From Nostoc sp. KVJ3 (lineage in GTDB: Bacteria; Cyanobacteriota; Cyanobacteriia; Cyanobacteriales; Nostocaceae), in the NCBI RefSeq assembly GCF_026127265.1, contig NZ_WWFG01000001.1:620001-684000 (forward strand): a stretch of 64,000 nt of DNA, written 5' to 3'. The notes beneath the pieces were generated by a model. The model did no database searches. It saw only the letters and a list, made by a program, of their open reading frames with translations, and had not been told where the DNA came from. Below, piece by piece: positions 17,685 through 26,773 of the stretch. Position 1 is the stretch's first letter; every line of letters starts with the position of its first letter. The position numbers and the translations under genes are program-made.

Positions 17685-18305
17685 ATGATGAGAGCTGAAG
17701 ATATCATGACCAAAAACGTAGTTACCATTCGCGGTTCGGCGACTGTTGCTGAAGCTGTGGCGCTGATGAAGGCAAAAAAATTGCGATCGCTGGTTGTGGA
17801 TCGTCGCCATGACAATGATGCTTATGGTATTGTCACAGAAACGGATATTGTCTATAAAGTAATAGCCTACGGTAAAGATCCCAAGCAAGTGTGGGTTTAC
17901 GAGATTATGAGCAAGCCCTGCATTGTGGTCAATCCTGATTTGGGTGTAGAATATGTAGCGCGATTATTTGCTAACACTGGTATTCATCGGGCACCTGTGA
18001 TTCAAGGCAAGCTGTTGGGTATTATCTCGATTACCGACATTTTGACCAAAAGTGACTTTGTAGAAGCGCCAAAAGCCCTACAATTGGAGGAAAGAATTCA
18101 AAAAGCCATTGAACACTCTCGCGCTATTTGCACTGAACAAGGTGCTTATTCTAAAGCCTGTGCAGCCGCCTGGGATGAGGTAGAAGAACTTCAAGCAGAA
18201 GCGGCTCATCAGAAAGCTGAAGGTATGGTATCAGCTAAAGTCTCTTTTGAAGAATACTGCAAAGAAAACCCAGATGCACCGGAATGTCGAAATCATCATC
18301 CGTAA
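17685..18305 (+). CDS. Tandem CBS-domain protein
   Basis: 206 residues. Two CBS domains: about 1-62 (MRAEDIMTKNVVTIRGSATV, then RSLVVDRRHDNDAYGIVTET) and about 72-125 (VYEIMSKPCIVVNPDLGVEY, then RAPVIQGKLLGIISITDIL). The helical C-terminal extension (about 135-206) contains Cys residues and ends in a His-rich stretch. CBS pairs sense adenylates; in cyanobacteria some regulate thioredoxin or metabolic enzymes, but this partner is unknown. The start is supported by AGGAG at 17671-17675, 9 bases before ATG 17685; a second ATG follows immediately. Confidence 0.88.
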   Translation: MMRAEDIMTKNVVTIRGSATVAEAVALMKAKKLRSLVVDRRHDNDAYGIVTETDIVYKVIAYGKDPKQVWVYEIMSKPCIVVNPDLGVEYVARLFANTGIHRAPVIQGKLLGIISITDILTKSDFVEAPKALQLEERIQKAIEHSRAICTEQGAYSKACAAAWDEVEELQAEAAHQKAEGMVSAKVSFEEYCKENPDAPECRNHHP

Positions 18306-18331
18306 TTGATGAAGTGTCAGAATGAGCGGGA

Positions 18332-18483
18332 GATGAGGCAATACTGCGTAGGTTTTGGAATTTCTTGGTTGAGGCAAGCAGGGGGAGCAGGGGGAGAAAT
18401 GGAGGCAGGGGAAGAGTTTTTGCCTCCCCTCCTTCCCCTGCCTCCCCTGCCTCCCCTGCTTATCCGAGCAGTATTGCCTCATC
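18332..18483. repeat. 152-bp inverted-repeat element between convergent genes
   Basis: The outer arms GATGAGGCAATACTGC (18332-18347) and its exact reverse complement (18468-18483) enclose G-rich (GCAGGGGGAGCAGGGGGAG) and C-rich (CCTCCCCTGCCTCCCCTG) tracts that can also pair, so almost the whole element can fold into one hairpin. It lies between the CBS gene and the convergent LptF/G-type gene and could serve as a bidirectional terminator. Confidence 0.7.
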
Positions 18484-18492
18484 CCCTTCAAT

Positions 18493-19668
18493 TTACCGTC
18501 TGGCAACTCGCATCAATAAAAATAGACCTATTCCCAAAAAAAGAAAGTTGGGCAACCAAGCCCCCATAAAGGGAGAGAGGGCACCTGCTTGCGCGATCGC
18601 ACCACTAATAAAGAAAATTAAGTAGTACGAAAATATCACTACAACGCTAATCCCAAAGCTGGTACCTCTTCCAGTGCGCTGGGGGATGCTTCCCATCGCT
18701 GCACCGACTAAGCCAAAAACTACACATACAAAGGGTAAGGAAATTTTTTGTTGAATCCGCACTTCGAGTTTACGAATTTTTTGGCGATCGCCACCTAGAT
18801 ATTCTACTTGTAGTTGATCTAGGGCTTCAGCAATATTCATCTCACCGTAGTCCCGGCTTTTTTCTGCCAGACTTAATGGCGTGCGCGGTAGTTGCAGTTG
18901 TTGGTGTTCAAATCTGATAATGTTGCGATATGAGCGATCGGCTGCAACAAAATAGATAGTACCGTTGTAAAAATCCCAGACATTTTGAGAAGCATTCCAC
19001 TGGGCTGATTCAGATACCACAATTTGATTCAGATTTTTGGTTGAGCGGTCTATAATCGTCAAACCTTTCATCCGCTTACCATCAAATTGGTCAGCGTAAA
19101 ACAAGCGCGACAATATTCTATTTTTAGAACCATCCGGCTCGAAAACATCTTGGTATTCAGGATAGAAAATATTTTGCTGTTTTACAGTTGGCTTGTCTGA
19201 TTTCAGGGCTTTATCCAGAGTCATCGCCGCTTGGTAATTTGCTGCTGGTGCAATTTGTTCGTTAAACACAAATGTCAATCCTGTAACCACAAGACTTAAC
19301 ATCACAGCAGTTAGCACTATGCGATAGACACTGACCCCACAACCACGCAGGGCAATTAGTTCGCTCTCGCTAGAAAGACGACTGTAGGTCATCAAAGTAG
19401 CCAGCAGCGTAGACATGGGGAAGGCCAAAACAATAAAGTTGGGAAACTTTAACAAAAAAACCTGAATTGCAATATCTATAGATAGCCCAGATTCTACGAT
19501 TTTTCTGATGAGATCAAATACAGCATCAATGGTGACACCAATTGATGAAAAAGCTCCGACACCAAAGAAAAAGGGCGCTATCAATTCGCTGGCAAGGTAA
19601 CGATCCATGATCGTAAAAGGCAGCAGCGAACGGAGATTGTAGAAAGGCGTGAACTTCTTTGATATCAT
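18493..19668 (-). CDS. LptF/LptG-type LPS export permease
   Basis: 391 residues from ATG 19668; a TTG two codons upstream is possible. YjgP/YjgQ family: an N-terminal helix pair (IAPFFFGVGAFSSIGVTIDA), conserved SSESELIALRGCGVS, a large periplasmic beta-jellyroll (about 130-280) and three C-terminal helices (SLPFVCVVFGLVGAAMGSI onward). It forms the inner-membrane complex with LptB that extracts LPS. Cyanobacteria often carry a single LptF/G-like gene, so it may form a homodimer. It is downstream of lptA and lptB on the same strand, separated by about 250 bp. Confidence 0.9.
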   Translation of the reverse strand: MISKKFTPFYNLRSLLPFTIMDRYLASELIAPFFFGVGAFSSIGVTIDAVFDLIRKIVESGLSIDIAIQVFLLKFPNFIVLAFPMSTLLATLMTYSRLSSESELIALRGCGVSVYRIVLTAVMLSLVVTGLTFVFNEQIAPAANYQAAMTLDKALKSDKPTVKQQNIFYPEYQDVFEPDGSKNRILSRLFYADQFDGKRMKGLTIIDRSTKNLNQIVVSESAQWNASQNVWDFYNGTIYFVAADRSYRNIIRFEHQQLQLPRTPLSLAEKSRDYGEMNIAEALDQLQVEYLGGDRQKIRKLEVRIQQKISLPFVCVVFGLVGAAMGSIPQRTGRGTSFGISVVVIFSYYLIFFISGAIAQAGALSPFMGAWLPNFLFLGIGLFLLMRVARR

Positions 19669-19922
19669 AAGCAACTTGAAAAATTAAATATTGGCAACCC
19701 TGGAGGAGGTAGAAGGCAGGGGGCAGAAGTAAAAAAAATAGTCTTTAGATTTGGTGTTGAAGTCTAAGTTCTTTACCTCACTTAGTTGCAAACGGCTGTA
19801 TTTAGTATCAAAATTTAGTTTTTAATGGGTAAGAAAGCAGAATCAAATAAATTAAATTAAATTTAAATTAAATATAAAAATCGCCTTTGAAATTATTAAC
19901 TAAATAATTAATAATTGCAAAT

Positions 19923-20651
19923 TTAGACTTGAAAATTATCCCCTAAATAATATTGCCGCACGAGGGAATTGCTGTAGAGTTCGTCAGCAGCGCCAAAAGC
20001 AAGAATTTGTCCCTCGCGCATGATGTAGGCGCGGTCGGTGATGGCAAGGGTTTCGCGGACATTATGATCTGTAATTAAGATTCCCATGCCGCGATCGCGT
20101 AGTTGGGCGACAATGTGCTGAATTTCGGAAACTGCGATCGGATCGACTCCCGCAAATGGCTCATCCAAAAGTAAAAATTTTGGCCCTTCTTGTCCAGCAG
20201 CTAAAGACCTTGCTAATTCAGTCCGCCGTCGCTCACCACCAGAAAGTTGAATTCCTTTGCTATTGGCTAATTTTTCCAAGCGAAACTCCCGCAGTAAAGT
20301 TGTGAGTCGTCTTGACCACTCCCATCGTGGCACATTCGTTTGCTCTAGCACCAACAGAATATTATCCTGTACTGAGAGTTGGCGGAAAACACTTGGTTCT
20401 TGTGCTAGATAGCCAATACCCAGGCGCGCCCTTTGGTGCATTGGCATTCCCGTAACGTCCAGATTACCCAGCCAAACTTTTCCTTGATTAGGTTTTTCTA
20501 AACCTGTTGCAATGTAAAAGGTCGTTGTTTTACCAGCCCCATTGGGGCCTAGTAAACCAACGACTTCGCCCTGACCAACAGAAAGATTGACGCGATTGAC
20601 AATTACTCGCTTGCCGTAAGATTTGTGAATATTCTCTAAAACAATTTTCAC
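19923..20651 (-). CDS. lptB: LPS export ABC transporter ATP-binding protein LptB
   Basis: 242 residues, typical LptB length. Walker A is GPNGAGKTT, the signature LSGGERRRTELARSLA, Walker B FLLLDEPFAGVDP and switch His ITDHNVRETL. The Q-loop context GIGYLAQEPSVFRQLSV is characteristic of LptB rather than other ABC ATPases. It drives LPS extraction from the inner membrane with LptF/G. It lies 30 bp downstream of the lptA-like gene, so the two are probably co-transcribed. Confidence 0.94.
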   Translation of the reverse strand: MKIVLENIHKSYGKRVIVNRVNLSVGQGEVVGLLGPNGAGKTTTFYIATGLEKPNQGKVWLGNLDVTGMPMHQRARLGIGYLAQEPSVFRQLSVQDNILLVLEQTNVPRWEWSRRLTTLLREFRLEKLANSKGIQLSGGERRRTELARSLAAGQEGPKFLLLDEPFAGVDPIAVSEIQHIVAQLRDRGMGILITDHNVRETLAITDRAYIMREGQILAFGAADELYSNSLVRQYYLGDNFQV

Positions 20652-20681
20652 GCTGGAGGAACCCTTTCTTGGTGGTAAATG

Positions 20682-21179
20682 CTAATTAGAAGGCTTCAAA
20701 GGTGGTGTTTTTGGGGCAGGTGTCGCCGTTTGTCCATCGTTATCCGATTCCTGAACCATGTAGATAGACTCTACCTGACGGTTGGATTGAGGTAAGGCAA
20801 CAAATCGCCCTTCATCAATTAAATACGTTACCTTTTCTGCCCGAATACTGTTACCGCCCTGTTGCAAAATATAGACGTTACCACTGAAATCAATTCGGCG
20901 CTCTTTACTAAAGTACTGTGCTTGGGCGGATGTCGCTTGAATCTGGCGAGCAGGGTACAACATTTGCACATTACCGCGAGCGGTGACTACTTGATTTTTC
21001 GCGTCATATTCTTGCACATCAGCGCGGATGGTGAGGGGGCGATTGTCTTTGGATGTTTGTGCAGTAGCGGTTTGCAGTTGGGTAGGGAAGGTAAAAGCGC
21101 CCAAGAGCGCAACTGGTAGCATTAAAGCTAATCCAAAGCGACGGATCTGGGATATGGGCAATTGATAGCAGGGCATCAT
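20682..21179 (-). CDS. lptA: LptA/OstA-like periplasmic LPS transport protein
   Basis: 165 residues. A signal peptide (about 12-41, FGLALMLPVALLGAFTFP) precedes an OstA-like beta-jellyroll (about 46-140) with the motifs LTIRADVQEYDAKNQVVTAR, GNVQMLYPARQIQATSAQAQ and SIRAEKVTYLIDEGRFV. The tail is Pro/Thr rich. It should bridge LPS across the periplasm between the LptBFG complex and the outer membrane. It is the first gene of the lptA-lptB-lptF/G block, and the order itself supports the call. Confidence 0.88.
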   Translation of the reverse strand: MMPCYQLPISQIRRFGLALMLPVALLGAFTFPTQLQTATAQTSKDNRPLTIRADVQEYDAKNQVVTARGNVQMLYPARQIQATSAQAQYFSKERRIDFSGNVYILQQGGNSIRAEKVTYLIDEGRFVALPQSNRQVESIYMVQESDNDGQTATPAPKTPPLKPSN

Positions 21180-21487
21180 AGCAATTAGGGATTTAGGATT
21201 TCAGCTTGCATTCTAATTATCTCAAGTACTTTATCCAGATATGAAATATACAATCTGGAGTGATTTCCGATAACTACTGGCTGAAATAGTGACGCTACCC
21301 CCAACCTCAAGGTTTCAGGTAATTGGCATCTGAATGAAAATGCCGTAGGCACAATTCATCATAATTCGTAATTCGTAATGACGCTTGCGGACTCGCTTTC
21401 AGCATCTAGTAGAGAGCGTCATTACAAATTGTTTAAGAATGTTGCCTACCAAAGATTTTGGACAACGCATAATTATTTACCAGATGT
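21180..21487. other. Spacer with a small inverted repeat
   Basis: 308 bp upstream of lptA and downstream of the DUF309 gene. It holds an ATTCGTAATTCGTAATGACG tract and an 11-bp inverted repeat GTAATGACGCT (21375-21385) / AGCGTCATTAC (21415-21425). No gene seen. Confidence 0.4.
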
Positions 21488-21880
21488 CTAATCAGTAGAC
21501 AGCACAATTTTAGGCAAAGATAAGACCTGATTTTCACCCAGATCGCCAGATGTAATCCTATCTGGCCCTATTTGTTGTAATGTCGTCAACAACGCTGCAC
21601 TCTGACTTAATAGCTCATCTACATCAACACCGCCGTAACTAGATGGGTAACGGCGTAGGCGATTGCCGCCTTCTCCAAGTAGAATTACTGCACCTCGCCA
21701 GTTGCGATTCTCTAAATGATACAGTGCTACAGAAATTTGGAGAATGCCCTGATAAAAGGTTTTTTCGGGTTCGCCAGCCTCAATCCATAAAGCCTCTAAA
21801 GTGTCATGACAGGCGTAGAACTGACCAGAATTGAACTGTTCTACGCCTTGCCAAAACTCTTGGGGAATGGTTTCGCTCAT
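21488..21880 (-). CDS. DUF309 domain-containing protein
   Basis: 130 residues. It matches the DUF309 helical fold: FWQGVEQFNSGQFYACHDTL, then EALWIEAGEPEKTFYQGILQ, then LENRNWRGAVILLGEGGNRL, with the conserved His/Glu pair near residues 24-29 that suggests a metal or small-ligand site. Function unknown. Its ATG overlaps the stop of ftrC by 4 bp (ATGA at 21877-21880), indicating translational coupling to a redox-regulatory gene. Confidence 0.88.
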   Translation of the reverse strand: MSETIPQEFWQGVEQFNSGQFYACHDTLEALWIEAGEPEKTFYQGILQISVALYHLENRNWRGAVILLGEGGNRLRRYPSSYGGVDVDELLSQSAALLTTLQQIGPDRITSGDLGENQVLSLPKIVLSTD

Positions 21881-22242
21881 CCCATGCTGTCTCGGACTTC
21901 TTTAATTGTTTCGAGAGAGATATCTTGTTTTTCGCCAGCAAACTCGTTGTCAGGGGTGAGGAACAACATGCAATGGCACTCTTTGCGTTCTCTCATTGGC
22001 ACACAGGGACAGTTCCAATATGTGGCGTGAACTTCAGCCTCTTTATCTTCATAATGGCGACAGGGACATAAAGGCGCACCTAGTTCATCTTTATGTTTGG
22101 CTAGTCCTTCAATCACAACTGCGGTAACAGAAGGTTCAGAACAGAAGTATGTTCCAGTCCGCTTGGCGTATTGTTCAGAAAAATGCCGCATTGCCTCTAG
22201 ACTTCTATCGCTGGATTTTGTGTTATGTTCTGATGTGATCAT
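21877..22242 (-). CDS. ftrC: Ferredoxin-thioredoxin reductase catalytic subunit
   Basis: 121 residues, the normal catalytic-subunit length. The diagnostic cysteine spacing CPC-x16-CPC-x8-CHC is exact (LCPCRHYEDKEAEV, then WNCPCVPMRERKECHCMLF); these ligate the 4Fe-4S cluster and form the redox-active disulfide. The enzyme passes electrons from photosystem I-reduced ferredoxin to thioredoxin in the cytoplasm, with a separately encoded variable subunit. First gene of a two-gene unit with the overlapping DUF309 gene. Confidence 0.96.
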   Translation of the reverse strand: MITSEHNTKSSDRSLEAMRHFSEQYAKRTGTYFCSEPSVTAVVIEGLAKHKDELGAPLCPCRHYEDKEAEVHATYWNCPCVPMRERKECHCMLFLTPDNEFAGEKQDISLETIKEVRDSMG

Positions 22243-22775
22243 GTGGATAGGTCGCTCATAATTTAAATATTTCTTTGCATTGTACCTCAGCAGCAGTAGG
22301 TGATTACTGGGTGTATTTCCCCAACCTTAACTGCTCAAGGGCTGATATGTCTGGTGTGCTGGGATCAGACAAAATCTAAAAAATTACACAAACTTAACTT
22401 ACAGCTATTTTCAGGTGAATAGACCACACCGTACGGGCAATTCATGAATTGCCACTACGACAGATGTAGTTCAAATACATGAAAACTGCTGTAAATTAGC
22501 TAATTACAATTCAATTTGCATCTTCAAGCAGAATTTAAAAGTTAACAGGCTGATTTGTTCTCACCATAAAATGAGGCTGGGACACATCTAAAGGGAGACG
22601 TGAAACGCCCCTTGGGTAAATTTTTGTATTATTTTTTGCTTTATTTATACATTAGATTTATTTTTCTTCATCACAACTTTATGATATTTTATCAAAAAAA
22701 TAAGCAAGAATAATTGTCTATTTTGTTACCTCATGTAAACTCTGAAGTGTTTCATTAAAAAAACACACATTGAGC
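22243..22775. other. Divergent spacer containing a MITE-like element
   Basis: About 530 bp between ftrC (minus) and the PEP-CTERM gene (plus). It holds the element at 22399-22494 and AT-rich sequence before the PEP-CTERM gene. A partial stem AAAGGGAG...CCCCTT near 22591-22615 was noted but is not convincing as a terminator. No further gene seen. Confidence 0.4.
22399..22494. mobile_element. MITE-like element, 96 bp, TTACAGC ends
   Basis: The inverted ends TTACAGCTATTTTCA (22399-22413) and TGAAAACTGCTGTAA (22480-22494) differ at two bases. The interior core GGCAATTCATGAATTGCC followed by ACTACGACA closely matches the core of the 9074-9164 element although the terminal repeats differ. Confidence 0.6.
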
Positions 22776-23435
22776 ATGAGTATTTCAACTGTTGCGAAAA
22801 ATTTATCGACTGCTGCGATCGCAGCAACAGTCATTGTTTTGGGAATAGGAGCAGTAGCACAAGCAACTGTTTTAACATTTGATGATATAGCGCCTATTTC
22901 ATATTATGATCAGATTCCTAACGGTTACGGAGGATTTAATTGGGATAATTTTTACTACGTAAATGGCTCAAGTCCTAGAGTTACACGTACAGGTGAAGAC
23001 AATGGAAGAGTCTCAGGAGACTATGTGGCTTTCAACGGATTTGGAGAACCTTCTCTAGTCAGTGATAGTATTTTTGACTTCAACAGTGCTTACCTAGCAG
23101 CTACTTGGAATAATGGTCTTTCAGTTACTGTAGAAGGTTTAAAGAGCGGTGCAACTTTGTATTCAAAAACTGTGGTTGTAGATACGACACAGCCAACTTT
23201 AGTTAATTTTGATTATTTTGGTGTTGATGAATTAAAGTTTACGTCCTTTGGTGGAGTTGAACCAGATTATCTTAAAGAGATGGGTGGTGGCGGGACACAG
23301 TTTGCGCTAGATAACTTTACCTTTAATGAAAAAGCTACATCTGTTCCCGAACCTACATTACTACCAGCGCTACTGTCAATAGCTACTTTAAGTGCTGGTT
23401 CAGCATTAAGACGTAAACAGCTAAAGCAAAGTTAA
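22776..23435 (+). CDS. PEP-CTERM sorting-domain exported protein
   Basis: 219 residues from ATG 22776; a TTG two codons upstream is an alternative. A signal peptide (about 1-31, AAIAATVIVLGIGAVAQA) precedes a beta-rich body beginning VLTFDDIAP. The C-terminal PEP-CTERM tripartite signal is SVPEPTLLPALLSIATLSAG followed by basic RRKQ. Such proteins are exported, anchored and processed by an exosortase-type system, often linked to exopolysaccharide. The body resembles PEP-CTERM proteins of unknown function. Monocistronic. Confidence 0.88.
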   Translation: MSISTVAKNLSTAAIAATVIVLGIGAVAQATVLTFDDIAPISYYDQIPNGYGGFNWDNFYYVNGSSPRVTRTGEDNGRVSGDYVAFNGFGEPSLVSDSIFDFNSAYLAATWNNGLSVTVEGLKSGATLYSKTVVVDTTQPTLVNFDYFGVDELKFTSFGGVEPDYLKEMGGGGTQFALDNFTFNEKATSVPEPTLLPALLSIATLSAGSALRRKQLKQS

Positions 23436-23570
23436 CTCAAACCTTACACCTTGCCCGAATGCCTAGAAGTCTCGGCTATACGAACGAAACGAAGCCCACC
23501 TAAAAATCTATAAAATTAGGTTTTGTTGGTATAGCCCTTCTAGGGTACAGTTTTTTGTCTAAGGTATTGA

Positions 23571-24734
23571 TTAATACGAATTTAATGTTTTTTGCAGTTG
23601 GGGTTGGAGAGCGCGATCGCTTTGCAAAACTATACCAGGATGCTCCCAATTAATTACCTCTGGTTCATCTGGTGCAGAAATATTTGGCCACAAAACCCAG
23701 CGACTACCTTGAGGAAGAGTAGCAAGGCTCAGGGGGTTTTGAGTTAGCCAAATCAAGGGATAGCTTTTAGGAACTAATGAACTGGCATCTTCTAGCGCTG
23801 TGGTTGCTGCCAAGGTTTCTAAAACAAAACGCTCGCCTTTAATTAAATCTGTCGATGCTGTCCATAACTGCACCTGTAATTGTTGTTGATGTGCATAAAA
23901 GTACAGTGATGCTGCGGCAATTACTGCTTGTTCAAAGTTTTCTTCTTCCCAATTGCTAGCACTATCAAGGGCAATAACTATTTCTTGGCCACCTGTGACC
24001 ATTTCTAACTCCCGCACCCTTAATTCCCCATAACGGGCGCTAGTCCGCCAGTGGATCAGACGGGTAGGATCTCCAAGGCGATAAGGACGGAGCGATCGCA
24101 CCAGCCCTGTTGTCGCTGTCTGCAAGGGTCTACCACGAGGATCGCCCCTTTTGCTCTCTTCTTGCCCCATTTCGTCTACTAAGGGGCAGGTAGCCAAGGG
24201 TAACACTGTAGGATAGACGATCGCTGTAGCCGCACAATCATACTGACGGCGACACCAAAATAATCCTAAAGGCGCACCAGAACCTAGTTCGACTGTGTGC
24301 CAACGATAAACACCCCGACGCTGGGTAGGGTGGTAATATACCCAACGGTAACTACCTTGCCTAGTAATTGTTTCGATTGCCTTTTGTGCTGGTTTCCCTA
24401 AGACGAAGGGTAGTATATCCTCGACTTGCAACAAACTTACAGGCTGCTGTGTCTGATTGCGGATTTCTAATTCCACAGTTAGATCGTCACCAGCTGAAAC
24501 AGGTTGCATAGGACGGCGGGTGATGGATAGACCAGTGAGCGATCGCGGTGGTAAGATGGCTGCTACAACCAAAAGGGCAAAACTAATGCCGCTAATGGCA
24601 TATAGCCAACCAGCCATCGTATTGATACCTGCTCCGAAAAAACAAATAGCCGTTACTGCTAGCACCCAACCGCCATAAGTTGGGGCACAAGCGCGGGTTT
24701 CTAACCAATTGGTGATGGGTTTGATGATTTTCAT
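23571..24734 (-). CDS. DUF58 domain-containing membrane protein
   Basis: 387 residues. Two N-terminal transmembrane helices (about 20-37 and 41-60) precede a beta domain and the DUF58 core (about 195-290): TGLVRSLRPYRLGDPTRLIH, then WRTSARYGELRVRELEM, with a degenerate vWA-like segment IVIALDSASNW. DUF58 proteins commonly work with MoxR ATPases and transglutaminase-like proteins; neither is adjacent here. Function otherwise unknown. Confidence 0.88.
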   Translation of the reverse strand: MKIIKPITNWLETRACAPTYGGWVLAVTAICFFGAGINTMAGWLYAISGISFALLVVAAILPPRSLTGLSITRRPMQPVSAGDDLTVELEIRNQTQQPVSLLQVEDILPFVLGKPAQKAIETITRQGSYRWVYYHPTQRRGVYRWHTVELGSGAPLGLFWCRRQYDCAATAIVYPTVLPLATCPLVDEMGQEESKRGDPRGRPLQTATTGLVRSLRPYRLGDPTRLIHWRTSARYGELRVRELEMVTGGQEIVIALDSASNWEEENFEQAVIAAASLYFYAHQQQLQVQLWTASTDLIKGERFVLETLAATTALEDASSLVPKSYPLIWLTQNPLSLATLPQGSRWVLWPNISAPDEPEVINWEHPGIVLQSDRALQPQLQKTLNSY

Positions 24735-24971
24735 GTTTCTTTTTTAACCCAACACCGCCCGAAATTCACAGTGTCTCAGGGATTCATCAAGAAAGCCATA
24801 CAAGCAACCCCAGTTACTAGTACAGTGCGGCGGAAATAAACCACCCATTCCAAATCAATGAAACCCTCATGCTGTATTCGTTTTTAATTTTTAATTTTTA
24901 ATTTTTAATTCCGCCCTGCGGTACTAGGCTTCTGGCTAGAAGTTTCAGTTACCCTGAAAGTGATACACTAC
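24735..24971. other. Divergent spacer upstream of the thiC riboswitch
   Basis: Contains a simple TTTTTAATTTTTAATTTTTA stretch (about 24884-24910) and no recognisable gene. The thiC promoter should lie in its right half. Confidence 0.4.
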
Positions 24972-25055
24972 ATCCATGCTAGGGGTGCCTACATAACCAG
25001 GCTGAGATCACACCCTTAACACCTGAGTCTGGGTAATACCAGCGGAGGGAAGCTG
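24972..25055 (+). promoter_or_regulatory. TPP (thiamine pyrophosphate) riboswitch
   Basis: The conserved THI-box elements appear in order: AGGGGTGCCTA with ACCAGGCTGAGATCA (the CTGAGA thiamine-binding segment at 25002-25007), CACCTGAGTCTGGGTAATAC, and CAGCGGAGGGAAGC. Position directly upstream of thiC is the classical arrangement. Binding of TPP should reduce thiC expression. The ribosome site of thiC follows within 15 bases, so translational control is plausible. Confidence 0.95.
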
Positions 25056-25074
25056 TTTATTGAGGGATTATAGT

Positions 25075-26448
25075 ATGCGGACAGAATGGGTTGCTAAACG
25101 ACGTGGGCAGGGTAATGTATCTCAAATGCACTATGCTCGCCAAGGTGTAATCACCGAAGAAATGCACTACGTCGCCCAGCGAGAAAATCTCCCTGCCGAT
25201 CTGATTCGTGCGGAAGTGGCGCGGGGACGAATGATTATCCCCGCTAATATTAATCACACTAACCTAGAGCCGATGGCTATTGGCATCGCCTCCAAATGTA
25301 AGGTAAATGCTAATATTGGTGCTTCTCCCAACTCTTCTAATCTTCAAGAAGAAGTTGATAAGCTGAATCTGGCGGTGAAGTATGGTGCTGATACCCTGAT
25401 GGATTTGTCCACAGGTGGCGGTAATTTGGATGAAATTCGTACCGCAATCATCAAGGCTTCACCTATTCCTATTGGTACGGTACCGGTTTACCAAGCTTTA
25501 GAAAGTGTCCACGGTACAATCGAGAACCTGACTGCTGATGATTTTCTCCATATCATCGAAAAGCACGCCCAACAAGGGGTAGATTATCAAACTATCCACG
25601 CTGGGATTTTGATTGAGCATTTACCTTTAGTGAGAAACCGCATCACCGGTATTGTCTCTCGCGGCGGTGGTATTTTGGCGCGGTGGATGCTGCATCACCA
25701 CAAACAAAACCCACTTTATACCCACTTCCAAGACATTATTGAAATTTTCAAAAAGTATGATGTCTCCTTCAGTTTAGGAGATTCCCTACGTCCCGGTTGT
25801 ACTCATGATGCCTCCGATGAAGCACAATTAGCTGAATTGAAAACCTTGGGACAGCTAACTCGCAAAGCTTGGGAAGATGATGTTCAAGTGATGGTAGAAG
25901 GGCCGGGACACGTGCCAATGGATCAAATTGAGTTCAACGTCCGTAAGCAAATGGAAGAGTGTTCTGAAGCACCTTTCTATGTTTTGGGGCCATTGGTGAC
26001 AGACATTGCTCCTGGCTATGACCATATCACTTCAGCCATTGGAGCAGCAATGGCTGGATGGTACGGGACTGCAATGCTGTGCTATGTAACACCAAAAGAA
26101 CATTTGGGTTTACCAAATGCTGAAGATGTGCGGAATGGTTTGATTGCCTATAAAATAGCGGCTCATGCGGCTGATATTGCTAGACATCGCCCTGGTGCAA
26201 GGGATAGAGATGATGAACTTTCCAAGGCGCGTTACAACTTCGATTGGAACCGTCAGTTTGAATTATCACTCGACCCAGAAAGAGCTAAGGAATATCACGA
26301 TGAAACTTTACCAGCAGATATCTATAAAACTGCTGAGTTTTGTTCAATGTGTGGGCCTAAGTTCTGTCCAATGCAAACTAAGGTTGATGCTGATGCGCTG
26401 ACAGAATTAGAGAAATTCTTGGCGAAAGAGCCTGTGAGTCAAAGTTAA
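25075..26448 (+). CDS. thiC: Phosphomethylpyrimidine synthase ThiC
   Basis: 457 residues from ATG 25075, with GAGG at 25062-25065 as ribosome site. It is the short (no extra N-terminal domain) ThiC type of cyanobacteria and plants. Visible features are MDLSTGGGNLDEIR, GIVSRGGGILARWML, VMVEGPGHVPMDQIE with zinc/substrate His residues, and the C-terminal radical-SAM cluster motif CSMCGPKFC (C-x2-C-x4-C). It converts aminoimidazole ribotide to hydroxymethylpyrimidine phosphate for thiamine. Controlled by the TPP riboswitch immediately upstream. Confidence 0.97.
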   Translation: MRTEWVAKRRGQGNVSQMHYARQGVITEEMHYVAQRENLPADLIRAEVARGRMIIPANINHTNLEPMAIGIASKCKVNANIGASPNSSNLQEEVDKLNLAVKYGADTLMDLSTGGGNLDEIRTAIIKASPIPIGTVPVYQALESVHGTIENLTADDFLHIIEKHAQQGVDYQTIHAGILIEHLPLVRNRITGIVSRGGGILARWMLHHHKQNPLYTHFQDIIEIFKKYDVSFSLGDSLRPGCTHDASDEAQLAELKTLGQLTRKAWEDDVQVMVEGPGHVPMDQIEFNVRKQMEECSEAPFYVLGPLVTDIAPGYDHITSAIGAAMAGWYGTAMLCYVTPKEHLGLPNAEDVRNGLIAYKIAAHAADIARHRPGARDRDDELSKARYNFDWNRQFELSLDPERAKEYHDETLPADIYKTAEFCSMCGPKFCPMQTKVDADALTELEKFLAKEPVSQS

Positions 26449-26470
26449 TTGACGCGGGGATGCAAACAAT

Positions 26471-26499
26471 GTAGAGACGTAGCACTGCTACGTCTCTAC
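26471..26499. repeat. 29-bp hairpin of the GTAGAGA...TCTCTAC family
   Basis: A perfect 14-bp stem (GTAGAGACGTAGCA and its complement) around one central base. It lies 20 bp after the thiC stop codon and may help end transcription. Confidence 0.7.
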
Positions 26500-26549
26500 A
26501 AGAAAAGGATGCGAGGAGCAATTGTGGAACAGAGATTGAAGTTCAAGTT

Positions 26550-26675
26550 AGAGTGTTCCAAAAAATAAATGATCCAAAACCCGTCGTTGCGAGCGAAGCG
26601 AAGCAATCGCAGCCCTTGGGATTGCTTCGCTTCGCTCGCAACGACAATTGGACATTTTTTTACTTGGAGTACTCT
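26550..26675. mobile_element. MITE-like hairpin element, 126 bp
   Basis: The core is a perfect 26-bp inverted repeat (26583-26608 / 26620-26645) built on GTCGTTGCGAGCGAAGCGAA with an 11-base loop. Outside it, AGAGTGTTCCAAAAAATAAA and the complement of the right flank ending TTGGAGTACTCT pair imperfectly, extending the symmetry to 26550-26675. It lies between convergent thiC and prcA. Related GCGAAGCAATC hairpins occur at 34018-34175 and 50512-50554. Confidence 0.7.
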
Positions 26676-26773
26676 TATGTAAGATTTCAAGTTTTGCTTC
26701 TCTCAAAATATAAGGTTGGGTTTTGCTGTCGCTCTACCCAGCCTACAATTATCTTTAACCCAAGGGTATTGTC

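Noticed and set aside
18306..18625. Two plus-strand frames between the CBS and LptF/G genes
   Set aside because: They translate the G/C-rich inverted repeat and the antisense of the permease gene.
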